Below are positions 54,954 through 63,639 of a stretch of 64,000 nt of DNA, piece by piece (the first letter of the stretch is position 1; every line of letters begins with the position of its first letter). A model generated the notes under the pieces. It did no database searches and had not been told where the DNA came from. It saw only the letters and a program-made list of their open reading frames with translations. The position numbers and the translations under genes were made by a program. Source of the stretch: Vibrio alfacsensis (lineage in GTDB: Bacteria; Pseudomonadota; Gammaproteobacteria; Enterobacterales; Vibrionaceae); contig NZ_CP032093.1 in NCBI RefSeq assembly GCF_003544875.1, positions 806,001-870,000 of the forward strand, read 5' to 3'.

Positions 54954-55499
54954 TTACTTATAATGTGTTTTAATGAAATTGAGAGAACCTTGTACGTTGA
55001 GCGACTGACAAAGTTCATCAAAATCCTCTTGAAGTTGCATCAGATTGCAATCAGCACTAACGGAGGCCGTAATCGCAATGTGAAATTGGTCTGCGTCGAG
55101 TTGTACTTTTGATTTGCTGATTGTTTGTGCGCTCAGAGAGTCGATTCCGATGTGCTTATCGGCAAAAAACTGAGTAAATTTTTCAGTTAATCCCATGCGA
55201 TCTTCAGATTCTATGAATACTTCAACGGTGTAGCTGCTATCGAGAAGTTCATGATAGGAAGTTCGCTTCATCATTGTGATGAAATCATGTTCTTGGCCGA
55301 GTAAAGGCAACTGGGTTTCTACCCGTGTAATGTTGCTTGCGTTGCCAGTGAGTAGCATGATGAGGGTAAATTCATTACCAAAAATAGCGATACGGCTATC
55401 TATAATATTGCAGCCTGCGTGAGTGACGAGCTTAACCACTTGGTTACAAATGCCCGGACGATCCGTTCCAACTGCTGTAAGTACCAGATGTTGCTTCAT
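54954..55499 (-). CDS. gcvR: Glycine cleavage system transcriptional repressor GcvR
   Basis: The 181-residue product has two ACT domains, the first starting VLTAVGTDRPGICNQVVKLV and the second VEVFIESEDRMGLTEKFTQFFADK. It binds GcvA and, in response to glycine, prevents activation of the glycine cleavage operon; it has no DNA-binding domain itself. Position divergent from dapA and upstream of bcp matches E. coli. Length is slightly under the E. coli form. Confidence 0.9.
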   Translation of the reverse strand: MKQHLVLTAVGTDRPGICNQVVKLVTHAGCNIIDSRIAIFGNEFTLIMLLTGNASNITRVETQLPLLGQEHDFITMMKRTSYHELLDSSYTVEVFIESEDRMGLTEKFTQFFADKHIGIDSLSAQTISKSKVQLDADQFHIAITASVSADCNLMQLQEDFDELCQSLNVQGSLNFIKTHYK

Positions 55500-55877
55500 A
55501 AATGAGCTTCTTGTCCTTTTTCCAATAGGCCGATATTAGCACAGAACAATAATAGAAATGTCGAGCGAGTTCTTTTTTTAAACGAGTTGTTCTAAACCCG
55601 GTACCTGAAGTCACTTGGCGATACACTATTTAACTCAATACTGACTTCCAATCAGAAGCTAAAGAGTATATTCCGCGCCTTATTTCGCATCGCTTGCGAT
55701 AGGGCAGTTGAGTTCATGTTAAGGCTTAGAATTCAGCCAAATAGAACAATTAAGTTGCTAGACCTCTAACAACTGATAATTATTCATTCATTTGTACTTT
55801 GTAAGCGCCTTTACACACTTGTGTTTTTCAATCGCATTACAGTACCATGCAGAAAGAGATAAATGAGGGAGATGAAC
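55500..55877. other. Intergenic region between gcvR and dapA
   Basis: The 378-base divergent gap carries no plausible gene. A small hairpin ATCGC-TTGC-GAT is seen near 55690, and a TTTACA at 55810-55815 may be part of a dapA promoter without a convincing -10. No riboswitch or operator was recognised. Confidence 0.4.
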
Positions 55878-56756
55878 ATGTTTTCAGGAAGTATCGTAGC
55901 GCTGATTACACCATTTAAACCTGATGGTGAAGTGGACCTAGAGGGTCTACAAAAGTTGGTTGAATACCATATCGAAGCTGGTACAGACGGTATTGTGGCA
56001 GTCGGCACGACAGGTGAGTCGGCAACCCTAACCATCGAAGAGCATGTAAAGGTCGTAAACAAAACGGTCGAATTCGCCGACGGCCGTATCCCAGTGATTG
56101 CTGGTACGGGAGCCAATGCAACCCATGAAGCAGTGACATTTAGTAAATTACTGGCGGATTCTGGAATCGCAGGTTACCTGAGTGTGACGCCTTACTATAA
56201 CAAACCATCTCAAGAGGGTTTGTTCTTACACTACAAAGCGATCGCAGAAGCAAGTGACGTACCTCTAATTTTGTACAATGTACCGGGGCGTACCGCAGTC
56301 GATTTGTTGCCAGAGACCGTGGCACGTTTGTCAAAGCTTGATAATATTGTGGCACTTAAAGATGCAACCGGTGATTTAAGCCGAGTTGCACTTCATCGTG
56401 AACTTTGTGGCGAAGATTTTATCTTACTAAGTGGCGATGATGCGACAGGCCTTGAGTTTGTAAAACTTGGCGGCAATGGCGTTATCTCGGTAACGAACAA
56501 TATCGCAGCTAAAGACATGGCAGATATGTTCCATTTGGCAAGTGAAGGTAAGTACGACGAAGCAGAAGTCATTAACCAACGTTTAATGACATTGCATAAA
56601 AATTTATTTGTTGAATCAAGCCCAATGCCAGTTAAGTGGGCAGCACATAAGCTGGGTTTGATTGATGAAAATAGTCTGCGTCTGCCTTTGACTCCGCTTT
56701 CTGAAAAATCAGAGCCGATTGTGGAACAAGCGTTGACTGACGCCGGTATTTACTAA
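55878..56756 (+). CDS. dapA: 4-hydroxy-tetrahydrodipicolinate synthase
   Basis: The 292-residue enzyme condenses pyruvate with aspartate semialdehyde in lysine and diaminopimelate synthesis. E. coli numbering is preserved: Schiff-base Lys161 ([10 protein letters not shown]), Thr44-Thr45 (GTTGESATL), Tyr133 (LYNVPGRTA) and Arg138. ATG 55878 ([17 protein letters not shown]) is chosen because GGGAG is 8 bases upstream. The in-frame ATGs at 55863 and 55872 lack that. It supplies the DAP pathway completed by dapE at 59 kb, and bamC follows after a 66-base gap. Confidence 0.97.
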   Translation: MFSGSIVALITPFKPDGEVDLEGLQKLVEYHIEAGTDGIVAVGTTGESATLTIEEHVKVVNKTVEFADGRIPVIAGTGANATHEAVTFSKLLADSGIAGYLSVTPYYNKPSQEGLFLHYKAIAEASDVPLILYNVPGRTAVDLLPETVARLSKLDNIVALKDATGDLSRVALHRELCGEDFILLSGDDATGLEFVKLGGNGVISVTNNIAAKDMADMFHLASEGKYDEAEVINQRLMTLHKNLFVESSPMPVKWAAHKLGLIDENSLRLPLTPLSEKSEPIVEQALTDAGIY

Positions 56757-56822
56757 GATTGAGATATTAGGATTGAAGTTGATGCTGATGGTAGGTTTGC
56801 CCTCAGTGTTTTAGGAGTATAA

Positions 56823-57842
56823 ATGAAGCTTTCAAGCCAGTTAGTGTTAAGTTCACTAGCTGTATTCGTGTTGACTGCCTGTTCAGGTGCAGCTAACCAA
56901 CGTCGTCAAGCAAAGGACGATTTCGAGTATTTGAACACGCCGGCCCTGGAAGAGTGGAATGTTCCAGCCGATGCGCAACGTCAGTACTATCCAAATTATA
57001 CGATTCCGCAAGGTAGCTACACGGGTGGTATCGGTAAACAAGTGGATATACGTCCACCACAACAAGTTTTAGAGCTTATCCCGGGTGCGCGTCTTGATCG
57101 AACTAGCGATGGTGAAATCATGCTTTGGCTACTTCGCAAAGACGAACTGGATAAAGTTTGGCAAACCGTTCAAGACATGGTGGCTAACAACAAAATCCCC
57201 GTTGAAAACCAAACGGATTCGCGTATCGAAACGGGTTGGGTGACGTGGAACTCTCCAGATGAAGATGTTGAGATCGGCAGTCGCTATGAAATCACTCGTA
57301 CCGAAGCAAATGGTCGTCATGGTTTTAAAGTGAACTTGATTGACTGGCGCGAGGGTAACCAAGTTACAGAAGTAACGCGAACTAACCGTGAGCGTTACAA
57401 TGTCTTCATGACAAACCTGGTGACCGCTCGTTATGACCAGCAGGTTCGTGAAGAAGCTGAGCGTAAAGCGCAAGAGCTTGTTAAGCATATCCCAATCACG
57501 ATGGGCAAAGATCGCAGTGGTCTTCCAGTGATTATTGCTCGTACTCCATACAATACCTTGTGGCAACGTGTCCCAAATATCTTGCCTAAGATGGGCTTTA
57601 AGATTGAAGAGCGTAGCCAATCTCAAGGTACGGTTTCGGCGGTTTATGCTTCGCCAGATGATGAGTTTTGGAATGATATTGGCGTGAAGCCGATTGACCT
57701 CGGGCCAGGTAAGTACACGTTCTTACTCGGTGATTTAGGTAACCGTACGTCTATCAACATCACGGATTCGTCAGGCAAACCGGTAGAAGAAGAATTCTTG
57801 AAATCACTAGAGCCAGTATTGGCTGCCGTTGTGAAAGAATAA
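56823..57842 (+). CDS. bamC: Outer membrane assembly lipoprotein BamC
   Basis: The 339-residue lipoprotein of the BAM complex has a signal peptide with lipobox LTACSG, acylated at Cys20. A natively extended segment (residues 21-95, rich in Pro, Gln and Tyr, including YPNYTIPQGSYTGG) contacts BamD in E. coli. Two helix-grip domains follow: LWLLRKDELDKVWQTVQDMV and NTLWQRVPNILPKMGFKIEER. The dapA-bamC pairing is as in E. coli. AGGAG lies 5 bases before the ATG. A strong terminator follows. Confidence 0.94.
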   Translation: MKLSSQLVLSSLAVFVLTACSGAANQRRQAKDDFEYLNTPALEEWNVPADAQRQYYPNYTIPQGSYTGGIGKQVDIRPPQQVLELIPGARLDRTSDGEIMLWLLRKDELDKVWQTVQDMVANNKIPVENQTDSRIETGWVTWNSPDEDVEIGSRYEITRTEANGRHGFKVNLIDWREGNQVTEVTRTNRERYNVFMTNLVTARYDQQVREEAERKAQELVKHIPITMGKDRSGLPVIIARTPYNTLWQRVPNILPKMGFKIEERSQSQGTVSAVYASPDDEFWNDIGVKPIDLGPGKYTFLLGDLGNRTSINITDSSGKPVEEEFLKSLEPVLAAVVKE

Positions 57843-57876
57843 TTCGAGCCACACTGATAAACACTTGCTTATAAAC

Positions 57877-57902
57877 AAAAGGGACCAATCGGTCCCTTTT
57901 TT
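57877..57902 (+). terminator. Intrinsic terminator after bamC
   Basis: AAAAGGGACC (57877-57886), loop AATC, GGTCCCTTTT (57891-57900), then TT. Confidence 0.9.
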
Positions 57903-57939
57903 GATGGATTTTTGTGGGGTACTTGTTTCTGAGTAAGAC

Positions 57940-58011
57940 CGAGGTTCTGAATAACAGCGAGATGCGAAATGGCAACGAGATTCGGAATGTTATCGAGAGT
58001 CTTCGTTCTTC
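57940..58011 (+). repeat. Degenerate 18-bp tandem repeat overlapping the DUF2897 gene end
   Basis: Units of exactly 18 bp: CGAGGTTCTGAATAACAG (57940), CGAGATGCGAAATGGCAA (57958), CGAGATTCGGAATGTTAT (57976), then CGAGAGTCTTCGTTCTTC (57994). The third unit contains the stop codon of the minus-strand DUF2897 gene, and the fourth encodes its last six residues. Confidence 0.7.
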
Positions 58012-58193
58012 TCGTTTTTATCTCCATAGCGCTCTTTATCCAGTTTGTTCAGTTTATCTAAATCATTCTTGCGACTTTTGTCCATCTGACCAAACTTCAT
58101 TTTTGCGGTGTATTTTAGTGCAGCAATGTTACCCACTACGATGCTCAGCACTATGATGATAATGACCCAAGGGTTGGTTAGAATTTCAATCAT
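57990..58193 (-). CDS. DUF2897 family small membrane protein
   Basis: The 67-residue product has one N-terminal membrane helix (about residues 8-25, PWVIIIIVLSIVVGNIAA) and a strongly charged cytoplasmic tail (KYTAKMKFGQMDKSRKNDLDKL), the pattern of DUF2897. The function is unknown. Its start overlaps the stop of the M15 peptidase gene by 4 bases (58190-58193), so the two are coupled. The last six codons are part of an 18-bp tandem repeat. Confidence 0.7.
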   Translation of the reverse strand: MIEILTNPWVIIIIVLSIVVGNIAALKYTAKMKFGQMDKSRKNDLDKLNKLDKERYGDKNEKNEDSR

Positions 58194-58888
58194 AGAGCCT
58201 CCGGCGGCGTGATATTGTGAATGAACTGGGTGACGACCTTATCCAAATTATTCAGTATGACATCAATCCCTGCAATGTTATCGATCCGGTTTTGCATCAT
58301 TAACTGGTTTTTTAGTACTTCAGGTGTCAGGCGAGTGAGGCATTGTTGTCCTATCGCTTTATGACTGATGTGCCAAGGTTCAATGGCGACACCACCCAAA
58401 TCTTTTCGGTAAGGGAAAAAGAAGCCAAAGTGGTCGAGATGTTTCTCTAACCATTGATAGAAAGCCAACTGGTGACCATCGAGGTACTCCCATGGTTCCA
58501 ACTTTAATTGAGTATCTGCGGGTAGTAAGTTACGCGCATACACATCAAAATCGCATCCCCAATGATGACGACTGCCTCCAGGAAGAGCAGACCAACGAAG
58601 AATCGCCATCAGTTTTTCCTCATCATTGAGTTCCGTTTTGTTTAAAGGTTGGGAATCAGAATCGAGGATCGTTAACTCACCAGAAAACTTACCGTTCCAG
58701 ATTGCTTTCTGACGATTGAAGTCTCGAAAGCCACTGGCGATTTCCATCTTAAAGCCAGCCTTGGCCGCGGCTTCTCTCATCTTTAACAAGTCGTCAGCCA
58801 CTTCAGGGTGAAGCATAAATGCTTTTTGACCCACTAAAGTGGATTGTAGATGCGAATCGGTGATCCCGGTGAGTTGCTCTGGTGTCAT
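58190..58888 (-). CDS. M15 family metallopeptidase (D-alanyl-D-alanine carboxypeptidase-like)
   Basis: The 232-residue VanY/M15B-type zinc peptidase shows the SxHxxGxxxD motif as SRHHWGCDFD (S106, H108, D115) and the second zinc/catalytic motif EPWH (E170, H173). No convincing signal peptide is present. It probably trims D-Ala from peptidoglycan fragments or peptides; the exact substrate is unknown. It is coupled to the DUF2897 gene by a 4-base overlap and lies downstream of dapE across a 106-base gap. Confidence 0.85.
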   Translation of the reverse strand: MTPEQLTGITDSHLQSTLVGQKAFMLHPEVADDLLKMREAAAKAGFKMEIASGFRDFNRQKAIWNGKFSGELTILDSDSQPLNKTELNDEEKLMAILRWSALPGGSRHHWGCDFDVYARNLLPADTQLKLEPWEYLDGHQLAFYQWLEKHLDHFGFFFPYRKDLGGVAIEPWHISHKAIGQQCLTRLTPEVLKNQLMMQNRIDNIAGIDVILNNLDKVVTQFIHNITPPEAL

Positions 58889-58994
58889 GGTGCTCTCGTC
58901 ATTTCAGTTATGCCCAAGCGCCAACGTAGCGCTTGGGTAGTACTAACCGCAGTCATTCATTGGTCAGTTTAGTTTGTGATAACGCGACGGTTTG

Positions 58995-60128
58995 TTATGC
59001 CAACAAGTGCTTCAAGGTGTTTTCATACATATCGGTTAACTTTTCTAGATCATCGATTTTCACGCATTCGTTTACTTTATGAATGGTGGCGTTTACCGGA
59101 CCAAGCTCGACTACTTGACCACCCATGCGTGCGATAAATCGACCATCAGACGTACCGCCTGTCGTGAGCAGTGCAGGTTTAGTGCAGTTGACTTCATCGA
59201 CTGCCGCTACAACAGCGTCAAGTAATGCACCAGTGTCGGTGAGGAACGGGTCGCCATTAAAAGTCCATTTTAAGTCGTAGTTTAAATCATGTTTGTCGAG
59301 CGTCTGCGTAATGCGTTCAACGATGATGTCGTTGCTGAGTTCGGTGCTAAAACGCAGATTAAACTGAACATTAAACTCACCAGGGATCACGTTAGATGCG
59401 CCAGTACCAGCCGAAACATTCGGGATCTGGAAGCTGGTTGGTGGGAAGTACTCGTTACCTTGATCCCATTCAGTCGTGGTAAGTTCATAAATGGCTAACA
59501 GTGACTGATGCACAGGGTTGTTCGCAAGGTGAGGGTATGCCACGTGACCTTGAGTGCCTTTCACGGTCAAATCGCCAGTGATAGAGCCACGGCGGCCATT
59601 CTTCACTACGTCGCCTACGACTTCTGTACTCGAGGGTTCACCAACGATACACATATCAATGTTCTCGCCACGCGCCATGAGTGTTTCTACAACGCGAACG
59701 GTGCCGTTGATAAATGGCCCTTCTTCATCAGAAGTGATTAAGAAGCCAATTGAGCCGTTGTGGTTCGGATTTTGTGCAATGAAACGTTCAACCGCGACAA
59801 CCATACATGCCAATGAGCCTTTCATGTCAGCAGCGCCGCGACCATGTAGGTAACCATCAACAATAGTTGGTTCAAAAGGCGGCGTGTCCCATTGCTCTAG
59901 TTTACCGGCAGGAACAACGTCCGTGTGGCCAGCAAAGGCAAATAACGGAGCTTGTGTGCCACGGCGAGCCCAAAAGTTCGTCGTGTCTTCAAATACCATG
60001 ACTTCTATTTCAAAACCGAGCGCCTTGAGTCGCTTGATCATTACATCCTGACAGCCTGCATCTTCAGGCGTTACAGATTGGCGGCTTATTAGGTCTTTAG
60101 CGAGTGCCAGTACTGGACTGTCTGTCAT
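58995..60128 (-). CDS. dapE: Succinyl-diaminopimelate desuccinylase
   Basis: The 377-residue di-zinc M20 enzyme releases L,L-DAP from its succinylated form in the lysine and peptidoglycan branch. Metal-site motifs: [32 protein letters not shown] and GEPSSTE, plus the C-terminal [11 protein letters not shown] histidine. The numbering is close to E. coli DapE (375). It is 18 bases from yffB, the E. coli yffB-dapE pairing. Confidence 0.97.
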   Translation of the reverse strand: MTDSPVLALAKDLISRQSVTPEDAGCQDVMIKRLKALGFEIEVMVFEDTTNFWARRGTQAPLFAFAGHTDVVPAGKLEQWDTPPFEPTIVDGYLHGRGAADMKGSLACMVVAVERFIAQNPNHNGSIGFLITSDEEGPFINGTVRVVETLMARGENIDMCIVGEPSSTEVVGDVVKNGRRGSITGDLTVKGTQGHVAYPHLANNPVHQSLLAIYELTTTEWDQGNEYFPPTSFQIPNVSAGTGASNVIPGEFNVQFNLRFSTELSNDIIVERITQTLDKHDLNYDLKWTFNGDPFLTDTGALLDAVVAAVDEVNCTKPALLTTGGTSDGRFIARMGGQVVELGPVNATIHKVNECVKIDDLEKLTDMYENTLKHLLA

Positions 60129-60146
60129 CCTTGAGAGTTCCTTTCA

Positions 60147-60497
60147 TTAAGAGTTAAAAATGGTCGCGTATTGATCTGCTTTGAAGCCAATGAATAGTTG
60201 GTCTTCAATTTTTAGAATTGGGCGCTTAATCATGGCAGGATTTTCTACCAATAAAGTGATGGCCGTTTCAGGATTGAGTGAATCTTTCTGTTCTTGTGAA
60301 AGTTGACGGTAAGTGGTGCCACGTTTGTTCAATACTTGTTCCCAGCCAAGTTCGTTACAAAATTCTGTAACCAATGCGGCATCGATCCCTTGCTTACGGT
60401 AGTCATGGAAATCAAAGGCGATATTTTCTGCTTCTAACCACTTTTTGGCTTTTTTGATGGTGTCGCAATTTGGGATACCGAACATAGTGACTGTCAT
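60147..60497 (-). CDS. yffB: ArsC/Spx-family thioredoxin-fold protein YffB
   Basis: The 116-residue product has the ArsC-like fold. Cys11 is in IPNCDTIKKAKKWLEAENIAF, and the cis-Pro/Arg region appears as NPAMIKRPILKI. It lacks the HX3CX3R arsenate motif of classical ArsC. It may be a glutathione-dependent thiol reductase; its substrate is unknown. Always next to dapE in gammaproteobacteria, with 18 bases between them here. Confidence 0.87.
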   Translation of the reverse strand: MTVTMFGIPNCDTIKKAKKWLEAENIAFDFHDYRKQGIDAALVTEFCNELGWEQVLNKRGTTYRQLSQEQKDSLNPETAITLLVENPAMIKRPILKIEDQLFIGFKADQYATIFNS

Positions 60498-60791
60498 AGT
60501 TTTTCCTTTTTTCTTGGTGCTTTACTTTATCGGTTGATTCGATTTAAGCATTGTTTCTTGTTGTTTGAGCATCCTACCAAGAAGCAATCAAACTGACAAA
60601 AGGCGGATTCGACTAATTCTTTCGATTGTGTTTCTGCGATGTTGCACCTTTTGGTTAATTTCCCATGCTATCGCGTCTGCAGCAGTAAAAAATACGGTAA
60701 ATTCGACGAGATAAGTCGACTTATTGATCAAACTCAACATCTCGTAGGACAAAAAGGAAATAATAAATCAGCACAATTTTTGGAGGTGTCA

Positions 60792-61079
60792 ATGGAGTTG
60801 AGTCCTGTTTTTGCGAGGCGTTTGTATTTGGCCTTATTGGTGGAAAACCTAGAAAGGCCGAATGTGCCAAAATTGATTGAGAAAACGGGGTGGCCTCGTC
60901 GTACGATTCAAGATGTACTTAAGGCATTACCGGGTATCGGCATTGAGCTGATTTTTGTTCAAGATGGCCGACGTCATAATGACGGCTATTATCAGCTATC
61001 TGATTGGGGACCATTTGACAGTCAATGGGTGCTCGATCGGGAGAGAGATATCGTTAGTAGCCTTGGATTTCGTGCATAA
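60792..61079 (+). CDS. Small winged-helix domain protein (YfhH/DUF-like)
   Basis: The 95-residue product consists of little more than a winged helix: VPKLIEKTGWPRRTIQDVLKALPGIGIELIFVQDGRRHNDG includes a clear helix-turn-helix (residues 28-48) and a beta wing. It is likely a small DNA-binding protein; its target is unknown. ATG 60792 is chosen because of the strong GGAGGTG 3-9 bases upstream. The frame stays open to 60639, but those residues have no matching ribosome site. It is divergent from yffB and ends in a terminator. Confidence 0.75.
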   Translation: MELSPVFARRLYLALLVENLERPNVPKLIEKTGWPRRTIQDVLKALPGIGIELIFVQDGRRHNDGYYQLSDWGPFDSQWVLDRERDIVSSLGFRA

Positions 61080-61102
61080 GCCAGCATTCGCTGGCTTTTT
61101 TA
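61078..61102 (+). terminator. Intrinsic terminator after the winged-helix gene
   Basis: AAGCCAGC (61078-61085), loop ATTC, GCTGGCTT (61090-61097), then TTTT. It overlaps the stop codon. Confidence 0.85.
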
Positions 61103-61169
61103 ATGGCTGTAATCACCTAGTCTTGATTCATTTGATCAATTTAGCGATAAGAGTGTAGGGAAATGGGTC

Positions 61170-61502
61170 TTATTGGCATCGGTAGGCGATACCAATGACG
61201 CTAAAGGAAGTGACGAAGTCTTGAGGTGAAATCATAAATACCGTATCGGCACCAATTTTCATTGCAGTGTTTTTAAGATCGTTCATTGCACCTTGCATCA
61301 TCGCATCGTTGGTATAAAACAGATAACTGTACCAATGCCCCTCACTCCCTGTAATTTCACTGATGTACTCACATTGAGCCGGATTAAACTGGCTATCAAT
61401 TCGCATCTCTACCATTGAACTTTGTTCGAGAGGTTGTGTTGTTGGTGCCGCACAACCTCCGATGGTTAACGCGATGCATCCAATCATCACATTACGAATC
61501 AT
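61170..61502 (-). CDS. DUF4156 domain-containing lipoprotein
   Basis: The 110-residue product has a lipoprotein signal with lipobox TIGGC (Cys17), then a short DUF4156 domain recognisable from CEYISEITGSEGHW and NDLKNTAMKIGADTVFM. It is probably periplasm-facing and anchored to a membrane; its function is unknown. It lies one base downstream of the DUF2956 gene stop, suggesting one operon. Confidence 0.75.
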   Translation of the reverse strand: MIRNVMIGCIALTIGGCAAPTTQPLEQSSMVEMRIDSQFNPAQCEYISEITGSEGHWYSYLFYTNDAMMQGAMNDLKNTAMKIGADTVFMISPQDFVTSFSVIGIAYRCQ

Positions 61503-61503
61503 A

Positions 61504-61852
61504 TTATTTCCCCATCATGATGTAAGCGGCAAATCCAACCCAGCTCAATACCAATAACCCCCAAGGGAGCAGTGTGGATTTGCTTGTTGGGATTTCGCTT
61601 GTGTCTTCGTTTATTGCCGCGACTGGTTCGTTTTGACGGAGTTTTTCTTTTTGCTGCTTTTTCTTTGCTTTGTCAGCTTGGCGATTACGTTCTTTCTGTT
61701 GCTTCTTGTATTGAGCAATCCCTTTTTCAATGCCTTGGGCGATCAGCTTTGTTTGCTCTTTCGATTTGACCTTGTTTTTGTGTTGCTCTGGCAATTTTCA
61801 TCGCCTCAGTTTGTGTTTCTTGGGACGGTACTGGTGTGCTGTTCTTCTTCAT
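61504..61852 (-). CDS. DUF2956 domain-containing protein, with an apparent 1-base insertion
   Basis: The open frame 61504-61794 gives the charged coiled coil and single C-terminal membrane helix (TLLPWGLLVLSWVGFAAYIMM) of DUF2956, but its start (MPEQHKNKV) is not typical. Upstream, ATG 61852 reads MKKNSTPVPSQETQTEAMKIARATQ in another frame. Removing one base from the TTT run at 61765-61767 joins this as GQ-SKEQTKLIAQGI, giving the usual DUF2956 N-terminus. A 1-base insertion is therefore inferred. The function is unknown. It is followed by the DUF4156 gene. Confidence 0.7.
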
Positions 61853-61982
61853 CGTTTTTCTTATATTGCGGTAAATCTAAACTTAGTTTACCTGTCAAAC
61901 AGGATGAAATGAACAACCGTTGTGTTGCAACTCTAGACCGATCGGTTAAAGTGACGTTTTACAAAACTAAGAAGACAATATT

Positions 61983-62468
61983 GTGCGTTACTCATTTGAT
62001 CAATACGACGCTCATGGATTTTTGAAAGCACCCATTTTTGTATGGTTAGGTTGGATATTTTTAGCTCGCTCTTGGGTGGTATTTGCCATGGCTGGAGTGA
62101 GCAGAGATAGTGGAAGCAAAATTCTTGCAATGGTGTACCCTGACTCAAGTACCTTGTATTTGGGCTTGTCGATTGGTATTCCGAGTCTCTTATTGATGTG
62201 GCTTATGGGGTTACGCCACCCAGATCGTGGATGGGTGAACCAAATTATGCAGCACGGCCGTGCGATGACTTTGATCTTGTGCGGTATTCAATTGGCTCAG
62301 AGTATGTATCATGTCTATCTCGAACATGGCGTATTCAATTGGGCGAACGCGCTTACGATTACCTTGTTAAGTTGGTTTATAATCTATCTTCTAAATGGAA
62401 GGTGGGTAAAAGACTGTTTTCAAGTGCCACATCTTGAGCACAGTGAACCGCAGCCATCAAAAAATTAA
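61983..62468 (+). CDS. DUF2919 domain-containing membrane protein
   Basis: The 161-residue inner-membrane protein has four hydrophobic segments (APIFVWLGWIFLARSWVVFAM, LYLGLSIGIPSLLLMWLMGL, MTLILCGIQLAQS, ALTITLLSWFIIYLL). The opening RYSFDQYDAHGFLKAP is the mark of DUF2919 (YfeZ-like). The function is unknown; in several enterobacteria it neighbours yfeX, and here it lies 44 bases before the YfeX-type peroxidase. It starts at GTG (61983) with a weak AAGAAG upstream. Confidence 0.8.
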   Translation: MRYSFDQYDAHGFLKAPIFVWLGWIFLARSWVVFAMAGVSRDSGSKILAMVYPDSSTLYLGLSIGIPSLLLMWLMGLRHPDRGWVNQIMQHGRAMTLILCGIQLAQSMYHVYLEHGVFNWANALTITLLSWFIIYLLNGRWVKDCFQVPHLEHSEPQPSKN

Positions 62469-62512
62469 GAACAAAAAACTCCCGCATGGGGCAAAGTATA
62501 GAGGATATCTCA

Positions 62513-63415
62513 ATGTCACAAGCTCAAACGGCGATCGTGCCTGAAGCCGGACCATTTGCACTTTACACTCAGCTAAAAGTAAACCAAAACCGTGAACAGG
62601 TATTGGAAAAACTGAAAGCACTTCCTGAGCTAGTTAAAGAGCTCAATACGACCCAGTCAGGAGCGGACTTAACCCTTTCAATTGCATTCACTAAGTCGTT
62701 CTGGCAACACTTAAACATGCAAATGCCTGACGAATTGATCGATTTTGCACCACTCGGTGAGGGCGAAGTTATCGCGCCTGCAAGCGATGTTGATGTGTTG
62801 ATTCACTGCCACTCAACACGTCATGACTTACACTTTTATGTTCTGCGTAAGTTCTTAACTGACACTGCAGAAGACGTGACAGTTGTTGATGAAACATACG
62901 GTTACCGTTATTTAGATGCTCGTGATATGACTGATTTCATCGACGGTACCGAAAACCCGAAAGGTGATGCACGTGCGGATGTTGCTTTGGTTAAAGACGG
63001 CGCATTTGCTGGTGGTAGTTACGTGATGGTGCAACGTTTTGAACACAATCTTCCTGCATGGAGCCGTTTGAATGTATCCGCACAAGAGAAAGTTATTGGT
63101 CGCACTAAACCCGATTCAATTGAGTTAGAAGACGTACCAGCAGCATCTCATGTGGGTCGTGTTGACATTAAAGAAGAGGGTAAAGGTCTTAAAATTGTTC
63201 GCCATAGCTTGCCATACGGCACAGCAACAGGCGCGCACGGGCTGTTGTTTATTTCTTACTGTAACACCATTCACAACATCAAAGTGATGCTAGAAAGTAT
63301 GTATGGTGTGACGGATGGTAAGACTGACCAACTGCTTCGTTTTACTAAAGCGGTAACAGGTGCGTACTTCTTTGCGCCATCACAAGAAATGCTTGCAGAG
63401 CTAGCGATCAAATAA
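62513..63415 (+). CDS. yfeX: Dyp-type heme peroxidase (YfeX family)
   Basis: The 300-residue product has the ferredoxin-like dimeric fold of dye-decolourising peroxidases. Catalytic Asp144 is in the FIDGTENP motif (usual GxxDG), proximal heme ligand His213 in AASHVGRVDIK, and distal Arg230 in KIVRHSLPYG. It oxidises substrates with H2O2 and is cytoplasmic; a heme-handling role is debated. ATG 62513 has AGAGGA 7 bases upstream and is preferred over ATG 62486. In V. cholerae a homologue likewise lies next to a flagellin gene. Confidence 0.92.
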   Translation: MSQAQTAIVPEAGPFALYTQLKVNQNREQVLEKLKALPELVKELNTTQSGADLTLSIAFTKSFWQHLNMQMPDELIDFAPLGEGEVIAPASDVDVLIHCHSTRHDLHFYVLRKFLTDTAEDVTVVDETYGYRYLDARDMTDFIDGTENPKGDARADVALVKDGAFAGGSYVMVQRFEHNLPAWSRLNVSAQEKVIGRTKPDSIELEDVPAASHVGRVDIKEEGKGLKIVRHSLPYGTATGAHGLLFISYCNTIHNIKVMLESMYGVTDGKTDQLLRFTKAVTGAYFFAPSQEMLAELAIK

Positions 63416-63434
63416 TCGCAATCCAAATGCTTTT

Positions 63435-63461
63435 AAGCCCTCCACCAAGGAGGGCTTTTTA
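63435..63461 (+). terminator. Intrinsic terminator after the Dyp peroxidase gene
   Basis: AAGCCCTCC (63435-63443) pairs with GGAGGGCTT (63449-63457), followed by TTT. Confidence 0.88.
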
Positions 63462-63575
63462 GTATCCGTTACCCTTGTGTTACGCCTATGTATTTGTATC
63501 TAGGCTATTTTTGTCTCTTGCTTTATGTTGCTCTCTCGCCCTGCCTCACTCTCTAGCAATATTTAAAATAAACAC

Positions 63576-63602
63576 TAAACCTTTGGCTAACGTGGTCGAT
63601 AA
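63576..63602 (+). promoter_or_regulatory. Sigma-28 (FliA) promoter of the flagellin gene
   Basis: TAAA (63576-63579), a spacer of exactly 15 bases, then GTCGATAA (63595-63602), one mismatch from the consensus TAAA-N15-GCCGATAA. It lies 37 bases before the flagellin start. Confidence 0.8.
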
Positions 63603-63639
63603 ATACACAAAGCCTTAATTCGTTTGGAGTGTGTATCTC

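Noticed and set aside
60639..60791. Upstream 51-codon extension of the winged-helix gene
   Set aside because: A strong GGAGGTG ribosome site marks ATG 60792, and the upstream residues do not look like protein domain sequence.
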